NCBI RefSeq assembly: GCF_024347535.1
Contig: NZ_AP025498.1
Span: 434,001-498,000 of the forward strand
Length of the DNA stretch: 64,000 bases
Origin: Vibrio kanaloae
Lineage (GTDB): Bacteria; Pseudomonadota; Gammaproteobacteria; Enterobacterales; Vibrionaceae
Direction of reading: 5' to 3'
The notes under the pieces are model-generated. The model was not told where the DNA came from. It saw nothing but the letters and a program-made list of their open reading frames with translations, and searched no databases. The translations under genes were made by a program, and so were the position numbers. Positions 31,915-40,806 of this stretch are shown here, in pieces (the stretch's first letter is position 1; each line of letters starts with the position of its first letter).

Positions 31915-33144
31915 ATGTCTCTAGTAAACAAAGATGTGCTTGAAGCAAGTAAAGCTATGGATGCTATTACTATTAAGAATCTCGACGTTGTGTTTGGTGA
32001 CAAAGCTAATCAAGCGCTTGAACTGCTCGACCAAGGCAAAACTCGCCAAGAGATCATCGATGAAGCGGGCCAAGTGGTGGGTGTCGATAATGTTTCACTG
32101 ACCGTTAAAGAAGGCGAAATCTGCGTACTGATGGGGTTGTCTGGCTCGGGTAAATCTTCACTGCTTCGCGCTGTTAACGGTTTGAATGAAATTAGCCGTG
32201 GTTCATTGGCAATCAAAGATGGCGATAAGCTGGTTGATTTAGGCAAACAGTGCGACGAAGCGACATTGCGCCACCTACGTACACACCGTGTTTCTATGGT
32301 GTTCCAAAAATTTGCTTTAATGCCGTGGCTAACTGTATTAGATAATGTCGCGTTTGGCCTTGAAATGCAGGGTGTCGCTAAAGATGTTCGTCGTGCTAAA
32401 GCGCGTGAGCAACTGGAGATGGTTGGCTTATCAGAGTGGGAAACAAAATTCCCTCATGAGCTTTCTGGTGGTATGCAGCAACGTGTGGGTTTAGCACGTG
32501 CTTTTGCGATGGATACTGACATTCTATTGATGGATGAACCCTTTTCTGCGCTTGATCCTTTGATTCGTGCGCAACTCCAAGATGAACTGATAGTGCTACA
32601 AAATAAGCTTAACAAAACGATTTTGTTTGTGAGTCATGACCTTGATGAAGCGCTGAAGATTGGTAATAACATCGCTATCATGGAATCAGGAAAATTGATT
32701 CAACACGGCAAACCTGAAGAAATCGTGTTAACTCCAAAAACGGAATATGTGAAGGACTTTGTTGCCCACACTAACCCGTTGAACGTATTGAAAGGTCGTT
32801 CACTTATGCAGCCTCTTGATTCACTGAGGCAAGATAATGAGAGTTGGAAGATTTGTGATTCAAAAGATTTATGGATAGAACAGACTGAAGGCTCATTATC
32901 GGTAAAAGGTGAGCCAACTTTGGCGCTTGTTGAATGGAATGAATCTGACGATCTAACCGCGATTAGCGCGTCGAGTGTTGTAGTGGCGAGCCCTGAAATT
33001 GGAATGCGTGATGCAATTAAATTGAAACAGATAAGTAACAACCCAATTCTGTTGGTTGAAAACAATCAATTGGTTGGTATTTTGGATAACAGTGAGTTTT
33101 ACAACGCGCTAATAGGGAATTTTCAACTCAACAGTGCCGCTTAA
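31915..33144 (+). CDS. choV: Choline ABC transporter ATP-binding protein
   Basis: 409 residues from the ATG at 31915, 2 nt after the choW stop. Walker A GLSGSGKSS, signature LSGGMQQRVGLARA, Walker B ILLMDEPFSALDP, and H-loop VSHDLDEA. The C-terminal 130 residues hold a weak CBS-like end (NPILLVENNQLVGILDNSEF), as in ProV-type ATPases, where it can sense ionic strength. It energises choline uptake. Confidence 0.93.
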   Translation: MSLVNKDVLEASKAMDAITIKNLDVVFGDKANQALELLDQGKTRQEIIDEAGQVVGVDNVSLTVKEGEICVLMGLSGSGKSSLLRAVNGLNEISRGSLAIKDGDKLVDLGKQCDEATLRHLRTHRVSMVFQKFALMPWLTVLDNVAFGLEMQGVAKDVRRAKAREQLEMVGLSEWETKFPHELSGGMQQRVGLARAFAMDTDILLMDEPFSALDPLIRAQLQDELIVLQNKLNKTILFVSHDLDEALKIGNNIAIMESGKLIQHGKPEEIVLTPKTEYVKDFVAHTNPLNVLKGRSLMQPLDSLRQDNESWKICDSKDLWIEQTEGSLSVKGEPTLALVEWNESDDLTAISASSVVVASPEIGMRDAIKLKQISNNPILLVENNQLVGILDNSEFYNALIGNFQLNSAA

Positions 33145-33180
33145 TGGTTTGAGCTGAGTTAACTCGTTTTCTAGCGGATA

Positions 33181-33218
33181 AAATAGGTAGTGAGGTCGCG
33201 AGATCTCACTACCTATTT
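33181..33218. terminator. Terminator after the bet-cho operon
   Basis: Perfect 14-bp arms AAATAGGTAGTGAG (33181-33194) and CTCACTACCTATTT (33205-33218) around a 10-nt loop. The T-rich end makes it a good end to the operon. Confidence 0.88.
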
Positions 33219-33507
33219 GACTAAATCGTCTTTTTATTTACCAACAACTTCTCGCCTTTTCTTACCCTGTTCGTCTCTTTAAGGCTAAATATCGGCACAC
33301 GTTAAACAAAAATGTTGGTCTGCGTAAATTCAGAAGCATAGAAAAGATTGAGAATACTATGAACATAAGTACAATGCGGAAAAAATCAATGAATTAATTT
33401 ATCAATTTACAGTGTAATTCGAACGTGCCTGACTTAATCACTTAGGACATCTAATCACTTCGACGCTGTAAAGCCACTCACAATATATTAGTACAAAGGT
33501 CTGCATC
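33219..33507 (+). other. Upstream region of the MarR-family regulator gene
   Basis: About 290 bp between the bet-cho terminator and the regulator start; with the terminator the gene-free stretch is 363 bp. AT-rich, no gene, no distinctive operator recognised. Confidence 0.35.
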
Positions 33508-33990
33508 TTGGACAAACATGACGAAATCCTGGTCGCTATTCGACAAATTATTCGCGCTATCGATTTACACTCGAAAAAGCTGAGTAAAGAGTATGGCATG
33601 ACTGGCCCTCAATTAATCTTAATGAGAGCAATCCAAGAAATGGGTAATGTGACAATCAAAGAATTGTCTAATCAGACCAATGTAAGCCAAGCGACGACGA
33701 CGACGATCATCGACCGTCTAGAGTTAAATGGTTATGTACAACGAGTGCGCAGTTCGTCGGACCGCCGCAAAGTACACGCGAACTTGACTGAAAAAGGGCA
33801 AGAGTTGCTTAATAACGCACCCCCACCACTGCAAGATAACTTTGTTAAAAAGTTCCAAAATTTAGAACCGTGGGAGCAAAGCTTACTGCTTTCTTCAATG
33901 CAGCGAGTATCATCAATGATGAACGCAGAAGACATCGACGCCGCTCCAGTACTTCAGCTTGAAGGCATTGCAAACGTAGCTAAGAGCTAG
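33508..33990 (+). CDS. cosR: MarR-family regulator, CosR/EctR-like
   Basis: 160 residues from a TTG start with AAAGG 8 nt upstream; no ATG lies close. Winged-helix MarR protein: MTGPQLILMRAI, NVSQATTTTIIDRLELNGYVQRVRSSSDRRK and LTEKGQELL. This pattern is that of CosR/EctR, which represses ectoine and other compatible-solute genes at low salt in Vibrio and methylotrophs. Here it follows the glycine betaine operon, with the ectoine operon 8.4 kb downstream, so a role in both is plausible. The identity rests on motif resemblance, and another MarR role is possible. Confidence 0.68.
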   Translation: MDKHDEILVAIRQIIRAIDLHSKKLSKEYGMTGPQLILMRAIQEMGNVTIKELSNQTNVSQATTTTIIDRLELNGYVQRVRSSSDRRKVHANLTEKGQELLNNAPPPLQDNFVKKFQNLEPWEQSLLLSSMQRVSSMMNAEDIDAAPVLQLEGIANVAKS

Positions 33991-34293
33991 TGTTTGAATT
34001 AATTTTAATAGATTTCAAATGGTCGCTTTTAGCGGCCATTTTTGATTTTAATTGAAGGTAATCAAGTTTTTGTACGCTTGTATACCTAACCCCCTTCAAG
34101 TTCTGCTCAAGAGTCAAAACTTTTTTTAGAAGCCTCACATTCTATAAATGAAAAATACCGACCTTAAAATGCCTACTTGGTGCTTCAAAATGGACAAAAT
34201 AGGGTTTGTTAAGTAACTGTTTTTAAAGATCTTTAATTTGATGTTTATGGATATCACAATGATAGTCTTAGCGTAATTTCTTTAGGGGGCTAA
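33991..34293 (+). other. 303-bp region between the MarR gene and qnr
   Basis: Holds the MarR terminator and an AT-rich leader for qnr. No CTGT-N8-ACAG LexA box was found, unlike the known SOS-controlled qnrB leaders. Confidence 0.4.
34017..34043 (+). terminator. Terminator after the MarR-family gene
   Basis: AAATGGTCGCT and AGCGGCCATTT pair with one G-T wobble around a 3-nt loop, followed by T. Confidence 0.82.
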
Positions 34294-34950
34294 ATGGACA
34301 CCAATAACAGCACTTATCATCACCACAGTTTTGCTCAGCAAGACTTATCAGAGCTTACATTTACAGCCTGTACGTTTATCCGTTGTGATTTCAGACGTTC
34401 GAACTTACGTGACGCAACGTTTATTAACTGTAAGTTTATTGAACAAGGCGATATTGAGGGATGCCACTTTGATGTTGCCGACTTACGAGATGCAAGCTTC
34501 CAGAATTGTCAGTTGGCAATGGCGAATTTCAGTAACGCGAATTGCTATGGTATTGAGCTACGTGAATGCGACTTGAAAGGGGCGAACTTTACTCGTGCGA
34601 ATTTTGCCAACCAGGTGAGCAATCGCATGTATTTTTGCTCGGCATACATCACGGGTTGCAACCTGTCTTACGCTAATTTTGAACAGGCTTGTTTAGAGAA
34701 GTGCGAATTGTTTGAGAACCGTTGGATAGGTACTTACCTTGGCGGCGCGTCACTGAAAGAGTCTGATCTCAGCCGGGGTGTGTTCTCGGAAGACGTATGG
34801 GGGCAATTCAGTATGCAAGGGGCGAATTTGTGCCATGCGGAACTAGAAGGATTAGATCCTCGCAAGGTCGATACATCTGGAATTAAAATTGTCGCTTGGC
34901 AGCAAGAGCAACTGCTTGAAAGCATGGGTATTGTTGTAATGCCTGACTGA
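34294..34950 (+). CDS. qnr: Qnr pentapeptide-repeat protein (QnrS-like)
   Basis: 218 residues, exactly the length of QnrS. Tandem pentapeptide repeats with central Leu/Phe (SNLRDATFINC, VADLRDASFQNC, CDLKGANFTRANF) form a right-handed beta helix interrupted by loops. Blocks GDIEGCHFDVADLRDAS and SLKESDLSRGVFSEDVWGQ are as I remember them from QnrS. Family members bind DNA gyrase and topoisomerase IV and protect them from quinolones. Here the gene is single, flanked by chromosomal metabolic genes, with its own leader and terminator and no mobile element, so it is native. Natural role unknown. Confidence 0.93.
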   Translation: MDTNNSTYHHHSFAQQDLSELTFTACTFIRCDFRRSNLRDATFINCKFIEQGDIEGCHFDVADLRDASFQNCQLAMANFSNANCYGIELRECDLKGANFTRANFANQVSNRMYFCSAYITGCNLSYANFEQACLEKCELFENRWIGTYLGGASLKESDLSRGVFSEDVWGQFSMQGANLCHAELEGLDPRKVDTSGIKIVAWQQEQLLESMGIVVMPD

Positions 34951-34990
34951 TTTTTTTCATTCGGTTGTAATCAACCACAGTCGCTAGAAG

Positions 34991-35021
34991 AAAAGCCCAA
35001 AGCTAATAACTTTGGGCTTTT
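34991..35021. terminator. Terminator after qnr
   Basis: Perfect 12-bp arms AAAAGCCCAAAG and CTTTGGGCTTTT with a 7-nt loop; A and T runs on both sides make it bidirectional. Confidence 0.92.
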
Positions 35022-35393
35022 CCGTATCTGGAGTTTCGTCTGGCTTTCTATACAGGTCGTTTGCATGTCGCGAGGCTGGATGAGTTAGCAGCTTGTTATG
35101 TCGTAAAATTTCAGCTGAATGGTGTTTAGATTTCATACGCGATCTTTGTCACTGATTTTAGCGTGTTACATTCCTTGCTTTACGAATATAAACATAACCA
35201 TTATTACAATTAACTGATGGTCAACCGTCTAACCTGAACTCATGTCTCACTTTTTTGTTTTAAATTGATTTTGGTTATTGAGGCTAATATCAAACTTAAA
35301 CTGTTGACTTGTTTTTAATTATAAATTTGTTATTTAATTACAGGTTGAATTTGAGCGGTGACGCAGAAATATCCGGTTGACAGTTATTTATAG

Positions 35394-35407
35394 GTGACTA
35401 AAGTCAC
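35394..35407 (+). promoter_or_regulatory. Probable CRP site upstream of the PTS operon
   Basis: GTGACTAAAGTCAC has the GTGA-N6-TCAC core of CRP operators and is fully symmetric. It lies 82 bp before the EIIA start, a suitable place for catabolite control of a sugar PTS. Confidence 0.6.
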
Positions 35408-35488
35408 GTTTGTTTGTCATTTCTCGATTCGACAACTTCCATTGATAATAATCCCAACAACAACGAACAAGAATAACTGGGATATATT

Positions 35489-35932
35489 ATGCTTTATGAC
35501 CTTATTGACCACGACTTAATTGATGTCATTAACCACTCTGAATATAAGTGGGAAGATGCAGTTAAAGAAACGACTCGTTATTTGCAAGATAAAGGTTACG
35601 TTACCGATAATTACGCAGACGCGATCATTCAGTCAACGCATGATAATGGACCTTATTATGTTCTTTGTCCAGGCATTGCTATGCCTCATGCCCGTCCAGA
35701 AGCAGGTGTACTAAAGACTGGGTTGGGTATCCATGTTTTTCCAACCCCAGTTGATTTCGGTTCAGAAATGGGACCAGCGAATGTCTTATTAACATTAGCT
35801 GCAAAGGATTCAGATACACACATCGAGGTTATTCAAGCACTTAGTGAAATGTTAGTTGATGAAGAAAACATTGCCAAGCTGGCGGCTTCATCTTCAAAAG
35901 CTGATGTACTTGAAATTATTAAAAGCTATTAA
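35489..35932 (+). CDS. PTS EIIA component, mannitol/fructose family (CmtB-like)
   Basis: 147 residues. The phospho-acceptor is H67 in PGIAMPHARPE, the motif of mannitol-class EIIA. It passes phosphate from HPr to the EIIB domain of the next gene. A separate EIIA with a downstream EIICB is the arrangement of E. coli cmtBA; further genes of the operon also match that locus. The actual sugar alcohol is unknown. Confidence 0.9.
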   Translation: MLYDLIDHDLIDVINHSEYKWEDAVKETTRYLQDKGYVTDNYADAIIQSTHDNGPYYVLCPGIAMPHARPEAGVLKTGLGIHVFPTPVDFGSEMGPANVLLTLAAKDSDTHIEVIQALSEMLVDEENIAKLAASSSKADVLEIIKSY

Positions 35933-35961
35933 GAATAACCTTTGAAAATAAGGAATATACC

Positions 35962-37374
35962 GTGTCTACAAATATAAGAGCAAAAGTGCAATCTTTTGGT
36001 GGTCATCTGACCGCGATGGTATTGCCAAATATTGGAGCCTTCATCGCATGGGGCTTTATTACAGCATTATTTATTCCAACAGGTTGGATGCCTAACGAAT
36101 ATTTTGGTGAATTAGTGGGTCCGATGATCACTTATTTACTTCCTCTGCTTATTGGTTATACCGGTGGACAAATTATCGGGGATAAGCGTGGTGCAGTTGC
36201 TGGTGCGATAGGTACCATGGGTGTTATCGCTGGCGCTGAGATTCCAATGTTTGTTGGCGCAATGATCATGGGCCCATTGAGTGGCTGGGTGATCGTTCAA
36301 ATCGATAAACGCTTACAAGACAAGATCCCTTCAGGTTTTGAGATGGTGGTAAACAACTTCTCGCTAGGCATCTTCGGCATGTTGATGTGTTTATTTGCTT
36401 ACGCGATTGTTGGCCCTGCTGTGACTGCTGCGAACCTATTCGTTAAATCGGGTATCGAAGCGCTTGTAGCAACTGGTTTTCTACCGTTACTTGCCATTAT
36501 TAATGAACCAGCAAAAGTCTTGTTCCTAAACAACGCTATCGACCAAGGTATCTACTACCCACTAGGTCTACAAGCGGCGGCGGAAACGGGCAAATCGATC
36601 TTCTTTATGGTGGCGTCAAACCCAGGTCCTGGCCTAGGTATGCTTTTGGCTTACGCGAAATTTGGTCAAGGTCTAAGTAAGAAATCAGCACCAAGTGCAA
36701 TCATCATTCACTTCTTCGGTGGTATCCATGAGCTGTACTTCCCATACGTGCTAATGAAGCCAATCATGATTGTTGCGATGATTGCTGGTGCGGCGACAGG
36801 TATTGCCACGTTCAACCTACTTGATGGTGGTCTGGTTGCTGGCCCTAGTCCTGGCTCGATTTTCTCTTACTTAGCACTCACACCAAAAGGAAGCTTCTTC
36901 GCAACCATCGCAGGTGTGGCTTCAGCAACGGTTGTGTCTTTCCTTGTCGCAAGTGCAATCCTGAAAGTGAATAAGAAAGAACAATCAGAAGATGAGTTTG
37001 AACAGTCGATAACCGACATGAAAGATATGAAAGCAGAAGGTGTGGTAGCAAAAGCATCAGCTCAGGCTTCAACAGAACAGCCAAAAGAAGTAAAGAACAT
37101 CAAATTTATTGCCTTTGCATGTGATGCGGGAATGGGCTCAAGCGCCATGGGAGCATCGACTTTCAAACGCAAACTAGAAAAGGCTGGCTACGATGTTCAA
37201 GTTAAAAACTTTGCCATCGAAAAAGTTCCAACTGATGCCGATGTGGTGGTGACTCACGAGAGCTTAGAGAATAGAGCAATTAAGGCTACGGGCTTACCAG
37301 TGGTCACTATCAAGAACTTCTTACATGACCCTGCATTAGACAATCTAATGAACACCATTGGTCAACAAGCTTAA
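35962..37374 (+). CDS. PTS EIICB component, mannitol family (CmtA-like)
   Basis: 470 residues from a GTG with AAGGAATA upstream. The EIIC membrane domain (about 10-335) has the mannitol-family markers GAFIAWGFITALFIP, NNFSLGIFGM, IINEPAKVLFLNNAID and FFGGIHELYFPYV. A charged linker leads to EIIB with phospho-Cys C387 in FACDAGMGSSAMG. It imports and phosphorylates a hexitol-like substrate. It lacks the fused EIIA of MtlA. Confidence 0.93.
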   Translation: MSTNIRAKVQSFGGHLTAMVLPNIGAFIAWGFITALFIPTGWMPNEYFGELVGPMITYLLPLLIGYTGGQIIGDKRGAVAGAIGTMGVIAGAEIPMFVGAMIMGPLSGWVIVQIDKRLQDKIPSGFEMVVNNFSLGIFGMLMCLFAYAIVGPAVTAANLFVKSGIEALVATGFLPLLAIINEPAKVLFLNNAIDQGIYYPLGLQAAAETGKSIFFMVASNPGPGLGMLLAYAKFGQGLSKKSAPSAIIIHFFGGIHELYFPYVLMKPIMIVAMIAGAATGIATFNLLDGGLVAGPSPGSIFSYLALTPKGSFFATIAGVASATVVSFLVASAILKVNKKEQSEDEFEQSITDMKDMKAEGVVAKASAQASTEQPKEVKNIKFIAFACDAGMGSSAMGASTFKRKLEKAGYDVQVKNFAIEKVPTDADVVVTHESLENRAIKATGLPVVTIKNFLHDPALDNLMNTIGQQA

Positions 37375-37384
37375 TTTAAATTTT

Positions 37385-37403
37385 GGGGCCACTCAGTGGT
37401 CCC
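37385..37403 (+). other. Intercistronic hairpin before the dehydrogenase gene
   Basis: GGGGCCACT and AGTGGTCCC form a 9-bp stem with one G-U pair, 10 nt after the EIICB stop. There is no T run, so an mRNA-processing or stability role is more likely than termination. Confidence 0.55.
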
Positions 37404-37421
37404 ACTTTCGGAGAGAAAATC

Positions 37422-38693
37422 ATGACTCAAACAACTGCTGCTGTTATCCGTGGTGAAAAAGATGTTCAACTTAGAACGTTCGATCTTCCAAAAATTTCTG
37501 ATGATGAGCTATTAGTTAAAAATATCTCAAACAGCATCTGTCTTTCTACTTACAAAGCAGCACTGTTAGGCAGCAATCATAAACGTGTACCGGGAAATAT
37601 TGCTGAAGTTCCCGTAATGACAGGCCACGAATACGCAGGTGTGATTGTGGAAGTGGGTGCGAACCTGAAAGATCGTTTTACGGCAGGTGAACCTTTTGTA
37701 CTGCAACCTGCTATGGGACTTCCTACGGGCTACTCGGCAGGTTATAGCTATGAAACGTTCGGCGGCAATGCGACGTACTCAATTATCCCTAAAGTAGCAA
37801 TCGACTTGGACTGTGTATTGCCTTACAAGAGTTCGTACTACGCTAATGCCTCTTTAGCTGAACCTATGTCATGCATCATTGGTGCGTTCCACGCAAGCTA
37901 CCATACAACGCCTTATGTATATGAACATCAAATGGGCATCAAAGAGGGCGGTTCTCTTGCATTGTTAGCATGTGCAGGCCCTATGGGGATTGGTGCAATT
38001 GACTACGCGATTAATGGTCCAGTCAAACCAAGTCGAATCGTTGTCACCGATATTGACGAAGCGCGCCTAGAGCGAGCTGAGAGCCTAATTCCTGTATCAA
38101 AAGCAGCAGAGAACGGTATCGAACTGTTCTATGTGAATACCGCTAAGTTAGAAGATCCTGTCTCACATCTTAAGCAGTTGAATGGTGGTCAGGGGTATGA
38201 TGATGTCATGGTGTATGCCGCGGTTGCACAAGTGCTTGAGCAAGCGGATGAGTTGCTAGGCAATGATGGTTGCTTAAATTTCTTTGCTGGTCCAACGGAC
38301 AAGCAGTTCAAAGTACCATTTAACTTCTATAACGTTCACTACGAAGCGACTCACATTGTTGGTACTTCTGGTGGCTCTACGGGTGATATGGTCGAGTCTA
38401 TTGAGCTTTCAGAAGCGAATAAAATCAACCCTTCATTTATGCTGACACACGTTGGTGGTCTAGAAGCGGCACCGCATACGATTCTCAATCAGTTAGATAT
38501 TCCGGGTGGCAAGAAATTGATTTACCCACATATCGACTTACCGCTGACTGCGATTGACCAATTCCATACACTGGCAGAGCAGTCTCCATTCTTCCTAGAG
38601 CTTGATGAAATCTTGAGAGCCAATAACTACGTTTGGAATGAATTGGCAGAAAAAGCGCTACTTGAATTTTATGATGTGAGCTTAACCGTTTAA
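37422..38693 (+). CDS. Zinc-type sugar-phosphate dehydrogenase (YggP / sorbose-1-phosphate reductase-like)
   Basis: 423 residues from the ATG preceded by GGAGAG. MDR-superfamily dehydrogenase: metal-site candidates C in NSICLSTYK, HE in TGHEYAGVIVE and a Glu in SLAEPMSC, with a Rossmann segment ACAGPMGIGAIDYAI and IVVTDIDEARLERA. Longer than ordinary alcohol dehydrogenases, as in SorE and YggP. It should oxidise or reduce the hexitol/ketose phosphate made by the PTS. E. coli yggP occupies the same place after cmtBA. Confidence 0.82.
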   Translation: MTQTTAAVIRGEKDVQLRTFDLPKISDDELLVKNISNSICLSTYKAALLGSNHKRVPGNIAEVPVMTGHEYAGVIVEVGANLKDRFTAGEPFVLQPAMGLPTGYSAGYSYETFGGNATYSIIPKVAIDLDCVLPYKSSYYANASLAEPMSCIIGAFHASYHTTPYVYEHQMGIKEGGSLALLACAGPMGIGAIDYAINGPVKPSRIVVTDIDEARLERAESLIPVSKAAENGIELFYVNTAKLEDPVSHLKQLNGGQGYDDVMVYAAVAQVLEQADELLGNDGCLNFFAGPTDKQFKVPFNFYNVHYEATHIVGTSGGSTGDMVESIELSEANKINPSFMLTHVGGLEAAPHTILNQLDIPGGKKLIYPHIDLPLTAIDQFHTLAEQSPFFLELDEILRANNYVWNELAEKALLEFYDVSLTV

Positions 38694-38706
38694 TATGGTT
38701 CATTAT

Positions 38707-38730
38707 TGTGGTGGCGAGCCAGCCACCACA
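38707..38730 (+). other. Intercistronic hairpin at the start of the MtlR-like gene
   Basis: Perfect 9-bp arms TGTGGTGGC (38707-38715) and GCCACCACA (38722-38730) with a 6-nt loop. It lies 13 nt after the dehydrogenase stop and covers the first candidate GTG of the next gene. Confidence 0.65.
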
Positions 38731-39268
38731 GCTTCATGAGGTAATTGATATTTTGTTGCAAGATGAATTATTGGATGCATTGGAACAGTGTGATTCCGCG
38801 ACGAGTTTGATCGAAGCGTCTAATAAGTTAATAAACCAAAAACTGAAAAAGCTATTACCGAACGTGTTTGTTCAAGATGCTTTGGTGATGGAGTACGCCG
38901 TCGTACCTCTTTTAAAAGAAAATGGGCCTCTTGTGACAACCGACGTCGCCTCTAAATTGATGTTTGCAATGGGTAAGATCTCTTTGGAAACCTACGCAGA
39001 TATTGGCTTATTCGACCAAATGTATGAATACACTAGTAAGCAATCGCAAGTGCTGACATTTGGCGATGACATGGTTTACGACTTCCTCAGTAATCAATCA
39101 AACCTCTCGAAAGGCAAAGATAGCTTCTACTTAGATTCAATTAACCAATTAAAATTCTCGTCATTCGATTCATTCACTCAAACACGTTACGAATCGCTGA
39201 TTAAAACAGTGCTGAAACTCTGTTGCGAGAACTTGTTGGAAAGTATTGAGAAAGAGATATTAGGATAA
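38708..39268 (+). CDS. MtlR/YggD-family regulator
   Basis: Up to 186 residues. The central part (MEYAVVPLLKENGPL...SKLMFAMGKISLETYADIGLF) follows the MtlR family pattern around YAVEPLL-DGDGPL and LIYGLG. MtlR represses mannitol operons; the E. coli cmt locus carries the paralogue yggD. The start is uncertain: the GTG at 38708 is inside a stable hairpin and has no ribosome-binding site, whereas the TTG at 38753 has TGAGG upstream and would give 171 residues. The gene stands between the dehydrogenase and kinase genes. Confidence 0.78.
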   Translation: MVASQPPQLHEVIDILLQDELLDALEQCDSATSLIEASNKLINQKLKKLLPNVFVQDALVMEYAVVPLLKENGPLVTTDVASKLMFAMGKISLETYADIGLFDQMYEYTSKQSQVLTFGDDMVYDFLSNQSNLSKGKDSFYLDSINQLKFSSFDSFTQTRYESLIKTVLKLCCENLLESIEKEILG

Positions 39269-39276
39269 GGTTGAAC

Positions 39277-40011
39277 ATGAAAGTTTCCTTAAATGTGAGT
39301 GGCTTTGAAACCGAAGCGACATTCCCTGATAAAGATATTGAACAGATTCATAAACCACTGGTTGAAAAATTTACGCGACTTTTTGAGCAGAAAAAAGAAC
39401 GTACGATTATCTTTTTGTGTGCCCCTCCTGGCAGTGGTAAATCGACGTTAGCCGCGTTTTGGGAGCATTTGTCCCATCAACAAACCAACGTTGAGCCACT
39501 TCAGGTATTGCCATTTGACGGTTTTCATTACCCCAATGAGATATTGGACTCAAACTACATCGTTCGTGATGAAGAGAAAATTAAACTTCGTACCATTAAA
39601 GGTTCTCACGAAACGTTCAATTTAACCTCGTTGATTGATAAGTTGAAACAGCTGAAAGTAAAAAATCCTACGTGGCCGTACTACGATAGAAATCTTCATG
39701 ATCCTGTGGATGACGCAATCTCGGTAGACAAGAACATTGTCGTGATTGAAGGCAACTGGTTGTTACTGAATGAGCCAGTTTGGAATGGATTGCATGAGTT
39801 GGCTGATTTCACCATCTTCATAGACACCGACGCTAAGTTCCTCGAAGAGCGCTTAGTAAACCGCAAGGTGCGAGGAGGTACCACTTTAGAAGAGGCGGTC
39901 GAGTTCTATAAAAATTCAGACTCAAAAAACGTCGATAAAGTGTTAGACCATTCTATTCCTGCTGACCTAACACTCTTCATGAGTCAAGACGGTTCGTTTC
40001 AAATCAATTAA
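39277..40011 (+). CDS. P-loop sugar/nucleoside-type kinase (YggC-like)
   Basis: 244 residues from the ATG at 39277, with AAGG 6 nt upstream and overlapping the end of the regulator gene. Walker A APPGSGKST; FDGFHYPNEIL and VVIEGNWLLL are typical of the phosphoribulokinase/uridine-kinase/PanK superfamily, and RVRGGTT-like text (NRKVRGGTTLEEA) is the lid. E. coli YggC is a member in the cmt locus. It probably adds a second phosphate to the ketose phosphate made by the dehydrogenase; this is inference. Confidence 0.82.
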   Translation: MKVSLNVSGFETEATFPDKDIEQIHKPLVEKFTRLFEQKKERTIIFLCAPPGSGKSTLAAFWEHLSHQQTNVEPLQVLPFDGFHYPNEILDSNYIVRDEEKIKLRTIKGSHETFNLTSLIDKLKQLKVKNPTWPYYDRNLHDPVDDAISVDKNIVVIEGNWLLLNEPVWNGLHELADFTIFIDTDAKFLEERLVNRKVRGGTTLEEAVEFYKNSDSKNVDKVLDHSIPADLTLFMSQDGSFQIN

Positions 40012-40029
40012 ACAATTTAGGAGGTCATA

Positions 40030-40776
40030 ATGGAGATTGTTGTTGACAGCCATACTCATACATTGGCAAGTGGCCATGCCTATAGCACCATTATCGAAAA
40101 TGCACTGGCATCGAAAAATAAGGGGCTAAAACTCCTTTGTACAACGGATCATGCTCCTGAAATGCCGGGAGCCCCCCACTACTGGTTTTTCAATAACCAA
40201 AGGATTTTGCCCCGCTTTCTGCACGATGTAGGTATCTTGCGTGGTGTGGAAGCTAATATATTGAACACTGCTGGAGAGTTGGATCTTCCTCCCTCTTCTT
40301 ATCAACACTTAGACTGGGTGATTGCGAGCTTACATGAGCCAGTTTTCAAGCCATCGACGGAACAAGAACATACACAGGCGTTAATGAACGTCATTAAGAG
40401 TGGCAAAGTTGATGTGCTAGGGCACTTAGGGAACCCAAACTACAAGTTCGATATGGAAGCAGTTCTTCAGTGCGCAAAGAATCACAATGTTGCGATTGAA
40501 GTGAACAACACGTCATTGACAGGCAAGAGCCGAAAAGGAAGTGATGTGCGATGCTCAAAAATTGTCGAGCTTGGTAAGCGAATTGGCGTTTACTTCTCTA
40601 CGGGCTCTGATGCGCATTTCTGCGAAGAAATTGCTTGTTTGGATCTCGTAAAAGCATTACTTGAGAATCACGGCGTGGAAGAAGACAAAATAATCACGAC
40701 CTCAACCTCCCGCTTTTTGAATTTTTTATTATTGCGCGGTAAGAGTCGAATAGAAGAGTTTTCACACTTATATTAA
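40030..40776 (+). CDS. PHP-domain phosphatase (YcdX-like)
   Basis: 248 residues. PHP metal-site motifs: [14 protein letters not shown] at the start, [33 protein letters not shown] and TGSDAHF near the end, as in E. coli YcdX with its trinuclear metal centre. It should hydrolyse a phosphate ester. It ends the PTS operon, in the role filled by the GlpX-type YggF in the E. coli cmt locus. AGGAGG precedes the ATG. The natural substrate is unknown. Confidence 0.85.
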   Translation: MEIVVDSHTHTLASGHAYSTIIENALASKNKGLKLLCTTDHAPEMPGAPHYWFFNNQRILPRFLHDVGILRGVEANILNTAGELDLPPSSYQHLDWVIASLHEPVFKPSTEQEHTQALMNVIKSGKVDVLGHLGNPNYKFDMEAVLQCAKNHNVAIEVNNTSLTGKSRKGSDVRCSKIVELGKRIGVYFSTGSDAHFCEEIACLDLVKALLENHGVEEDKIITTSTSRFLNFLLLRGKSRIEEFSHLY

Positions 40777-40806
40777 GTATGTTGGTGAGTTAACAATTAC
40801 TGAGAT

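Larger units (their letters stand above)
34951..35488 (+). other. 538-bp region between qnr and the PTS operon
   Basis: Contains the qnr terminator, then about 370 bp of AT-rich leader with a CRP-core match at 35394-35407 and TTGACA at 35377-35382. The TTGACA has no good -10 box at the right distance, so it is not called a promoter. Confidence 0.4.

Noticed and set aside
33991..34293. LexA box before qnr
   Set aside because: No CTGT-N8-ACAG pattern was found in the leader.
35377..35382. TTGACA as a -35 box of the PTS operon
   Set aside because: No acceptable -10 box lies 16-18 bp downstream, and the CRP core falls in that space.
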